A stretch of 64,000 bases of DNA from positions 3,684,501 through 3,748,500 of the forward strand of contig NZ_JAPEPW010000001.1 of NCBI RefSeq assembly GCF_026339955.1. Direction: 5' to 3'. The translations under genes were made by a program, and so were the position numbers. The DNA is from Streptomyces sp. NBC_01549. GTDB taxonomy: Bacteria; Actinomycetota; Actinomycetes; Streptomycetales; Streptomycetaceae. The notes below the pieces were generated by a model. That model was not told the origin of the DNA and did no database searches. It saw nothing but the letters and a program-made list of their open reading frames with translations. Shown one piece after another: positions 62,061 to 64,000 of the stretch; within the stretch, counting starts at the first letter, position 1, and each line of letters starts with the position of its first letter.

Positions 62061-62627
62061 TCAGATCTGGCCGAGGTCGATCTCCACCGGGAAGGGGGCC
62101 GCTACCTTGAGGACGCCGGTGAACACGTCTCCGTCCCGGTAGGTCTTCGTCGCGGGGTCGAGAACGTAGGTGTACACGAGAGGAACGCCTGTCGCGGCCT
62201 GCTCGATCCTCCAGTAGAAGCCGATGCCTGCCTTGGCGTACTGGTCGACCTTCACGATCCGGTCGGTGGTCTCCGAGCCTGGCGACACCACCTCCGCGAC
62301 CAGCAGCACGTGCTCAGGGCGAGTGGGGGTGATGTCGATCGTGTCTGCGCGGTACACGACGACGTCCGGGCGGCGATTGGTGAGAGGGACGTCCTGAAGC
62401 CGGACGTCGAAGTCCGTGTCGGCGTTCCACTCCGGGCCCGAGGCGGCATCCAGGGCGTTCGCCAGAATCCGGGCCAGCCGGTTGTGTCGCTTGGACGCAC
62501 TCGGACTCACGACGACCATCCCGTCCACGATCTCGATACCGGCGCACTGCTCCTCGGACCAGGACTCGTACTCCTCCGCCGTGATCTGCTCATGCATCCA
62601 CGCCGGGGCCATCATCTCGGCCGTCAT
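62061..62627 (-). CDS. Uma2 family protein (PD-(D/E)XK nuclease fold)
   Basis: A 188-aa protein from the ATG at 62627 with GGGAGG 7 nt upstream. Uma2 features: HEQITAEEYESWSEEQCAGIEIVDGMVVV, HNRLARILANALD, RRPDVVVYRADTID with a catalytic Asp, LLVAEVVSPGSETTDRIVKVDQYAKAGIGFYWRI with Glu and Lys of the nuclease core. The family is abundant in Streptomyces and cyanobacteria; its target is unknown. It lies in the module between att copies 4 and 5. Confidence 0.92.
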   Translation of the reverse strand: MTAEMMAPAWMHEQITAEEYESWSEEQCAGIEIVDGMVVVSPSASKRHNRLARILANALDAASGPEWNADTDFDVRLQDVPLTNRRPDVVVYRADTIDITPTRPEHVLLVAEVVSPGSETTDRIVKVDQYAKAGIGFYWRIEQAATGVPLVYTYVLDPATKTYRDGDVFTGVLKVAAPFPVEIDLGQI

Positions 62628-62780
62628 GAAGCACCTCCCGGACACTGTGCTGCGGGCCCGATCCCGCTGGATGCAGCGTACTGTCTGCCGTCCATCCGGC
62701 ATGCTGATCTCGCTCGCACCCCTCCCCGTCGGCCAGCATCCGACCAGCGAGCCCACGACAAGTGAGGAACCGGCGCCGGC

Positions 62781-63213
62781 CTGCGGAACGCCCCGGTCGG
62801 CAGCCGCGCCTTCGTCGAGGGACCGTACGGGGCGTTCACCTCGCTGCACCGGACCCGGCCCGGCACCCTGCTGATCGCCGGCGGCGTGGGGATCACGCCC
62901 GTGCGGGCCATGCTGGAGGAACAGGCGACCGGCGACATCGTCGTGCTGTACCGGGTGCGCAGCGACGTCGACGCCGTGCAACTGAACGAGGTGCGCCACC
63001 TGGTCGCGCTCCGGGGCGGACGGCTGCACCTGCTCACCGGCAGAACCGGCGAGGGCGGCACTGCGCCGTTCGGCACCGGCTGGTCCCCGACATTACCGAA
63101 TGCGACGTGTACGTCTGCGGCCCGCCCGCCATGACCAGGGCCGTGCTCGCCGGCCTACGAGGCCTGCGGGTCCTGCGCGACAGGTGCACGCCGAGAAGTT
63201 CGGTCTGGCCTGA
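62781..63213 (+). pseudogene. Ferredoxin/ferric reductase-like C-terminal remnant
   Basis: Three frames must be joined to read the end of a flavodoxin/ferric reductase-type enzyme: AFVEGPYGAFTSLHRTRPGT, LLIAGGVGITPVRAMLEE (the NAD-binding GGxGITP motif), then LVPDITECDVYVCGPPAMTR, then VHAEKFGLA before TGA at 63211. Frameshifts fall near 63070 and 63185. The FAD-binding half and membrane part are missing. It is a leftover gene end inside the island. Confidence 0.7.
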
Positions 63214-63290
63214 ACCGGAAAGGGGCCCGACGTCCAGACCTGCGCATACAGACCCGCTACCGGCCGAGCAGTCCCCGTCGCTCACGCAAA

Positions 63291-63317
63291 CGGCCCCGGA
63301 CGAGGAGTCCGGGGCCG
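63291..63317. terminator. Hairpin beside att copy 5
   Basis: CGGCCCCGGAC and GTCCGGGGCCG form a perfect 11-bp stem. A second hairpin (CCTGGGG/CCCCAGG) follows at 63331-63350, nearer the tRNA end. Confidence 0.75.
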
Positions 63318-63369
63318 GAAAGAGCGCCTCCCTGGGGGAGAAACCCCAGGTCAGCGGCTTAATGCGTTG

Positions 63370-63411
63370 TGCCCCCGGCAGGATTCGAACCTGCGACACC
63401 CGCTTTAGGAG
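63370..63411 (-). repeat. tRNA-Arg(CCU) 3'-half copy 5, attachment-site core
   Basis: Identical 42-bp core to copies 2 and 3. It is the rightmost copy in the window; the sequence after it (GTGGGATCGAATCCCTGCC) is not a tRNA 5' half, so a further element starts here. Confidence 0.9.
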
Positions 63412-63660
63412 TGGGATCGAATCCCTGCCGGGTGCTGCTCGACACTGCCTCGTGGTGCTGCTTCGCCTGGTCAGCGCCATGCGGCTTCGCGCTTCATCCA
63501 GCGTATGACGGCCCGTGCCGGACAGTCCGCTCACGCATCGCGCACGCACGCAGCCCTTGTCCAGAGGGCGTAGCTGCATGCGAAGGCATCCGCAGTGTCG
63601 CGCTGATCGGCCTCACCCGCGTCCAGTTGCCCGCCCGCCTTCTGAATCGGTGCGGACCGC

Positions 63661-64000
63661 TCAGCGGTGATGCCATACGAGCGTGTAGCGCCAGAACAGC
63701 CGTCGTCGCAGCCGTGCGCCGGGAAGTACGTTTCTGGTTTCACGGACGATGTCGTCGAAGGTCATGTCCGCTGGGCGAGTAGGGGCCGTCATGGAGACGG
63801 GCCGGGGCGAGGGACGGCCCTTGTTCTTCAGCCAGCCCATGGCGGCGTTGGCCGGGATGGCGAGCGCGCCGAGCAGGTGGTCTACAGGGGTCTGAGCGTG
63901 GGACAGTCCGACGATCACCAAGGTTCCTCCCGGCGCCAGATGGCGGCGGAAACGGGTGAGCGCCTGTGTGAACGGCAGGTGGTGGATTGTGGCGACGCAC
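63661..64000 (-). CDS. Partial class I SAM-dependent methyltransferase
   Basis: The 5' end lies beyond the window. The 113 visible residues begin CVATIHHLPF, the motif after the SAM-binding Asp-rich strand. They continue with ALTRFRRHLAPGGTLVIVGL, the usual strand 5 region, and a C-terminal part (RETRNVLPGARLRRRLFWRYTLVWHH) typical of Streptomyces UbiE/COQ5-like methyltransferases. Substrate unknown. It belongs to the module right of att copy 5. Confidence 0.85.
   Translation of the reverse strand, partial: CVATIHHLPFTQALTRFRRHLAPGGTLVIVGLSHAQTPVDHLLGALAIPANAAMGWLKNKGRPSPRPVSMTAPTRPADMTFDDIVRETRNVLPGARLRRRLFWRYTLVWHHR

Larger units (their letters stand above)
63214..63660. other. Module junction with att copy 5, no gene
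   Basis: Contains two hairpins, the tRNA-end copy and its right flank shared with copy 4. No gene is supported between 63412 and 63660. Confidence 0.5.

Noticed and set aside
46626..63411. Complete tRNA genes
   Set aside because: All copies begin at the anticodon loop; no D-arm, 5' acceptor strand or full cloverleaf can be formed from the flanks.
46618..63508. Peptides reading PAGFEPATPAL or GRIRTCDTRFRS across each tRNA end
   Set aside because: These are translations of tRNA 3' sequence, a well-known source of false proteins; they occur at every att copy.
1..64000. CRISPR arrays, rRNA genes, complete prophage genes
   Set aside because: No regularly spaced repeats, rRNA text or phage structural genes were seen.

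Overview
The window is high-GC DNA with the gene style of a Streptomyces chromosome. Signs of this are GTG starts, purine-rich ribosome sites, the F420 gene fbiC, an XRE/DUF5753 regulator paired with a DUF397 protein, a chaplin-type domain, and two kinds of short intergenic sequence that I recognise as common in Streptomyces. About the first 41.7 kb looks like ordinary chromosome. From about 41.8 kb to the right edge it looks like an accretion island.

Left part (1-41.7 kb). In order: a partial membrane protein divergent from a TetR regulator; a Tat-exported PHP phosphoesterase; fbiC (CofG+CofH fusion); a YkuD-like secreted protein without its catalytic Cys; a STAND-type ATPase with TPRs; an orphan DUF397 protein; a phytase-like esterase; an ADP-ribosylglycohydrolase homologue without its metal-site Asp pairs; a sodium:solute symporter; an SDR enzyme divergent from a barrel-like protein; the XRE/DUF397 pair; a GPP34 protein; a D,D-carboxypeptidase with a very long acidic cytoplasmic region; a large membrane protein; MerR; glutathione peroxidase; SMP-30; an HTH regulator divergent from an MFS exporter; an RTX-repeat secreted protein; and a GntR/FCD regulator. 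At about 31.05 kb two divergent genes have both lost their 5' parts, leaving a rhomboid pseudogene. After it come two acyltransferase-3 proteins, a sedolisin, a cold-shock-like protein, a GntR-ABC exporter operon with a 26-bp operator-like palindrome, a polysaccharide deacetylase variant and small secreted proteins.

Right part (41.8-64 kb). Five copies (plus one T-arm-only copy) of the 3' half of a tRNA-Arg(CCU)-like sequence, from anticodon loop to acceptor end, lie on the minus strand at 46.18, 46.63, 52.22, 59.29, 61.85 and 63.37 kb. Each is next to a strong hairpin. They look like attachment-site cores of integrative elements that entered one tRNA locus in series. Between them sit cargo modules: a putative fluoride module (two CrcB, three DUF190 proteins); a GAF histidine kinase, a slipin and an MgtA-type P-type ATPase; a chaplin-fusion gene with a pSAM2-like integrase C-terminal remnant; a Uma2 protein and a broken reductase; and a methyltransferase cut by the window edge. 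No intact integrase or whole tRNA is present.

Two long paralogous genes (41.8 and 59.5 kb) encode secreted proteins with a DUF11-like domain ending in a chaplin domain. One copy has an intact ISAs1-family element just upstream, with a 10-bp target duplication, and the other copy preserves the empty site.
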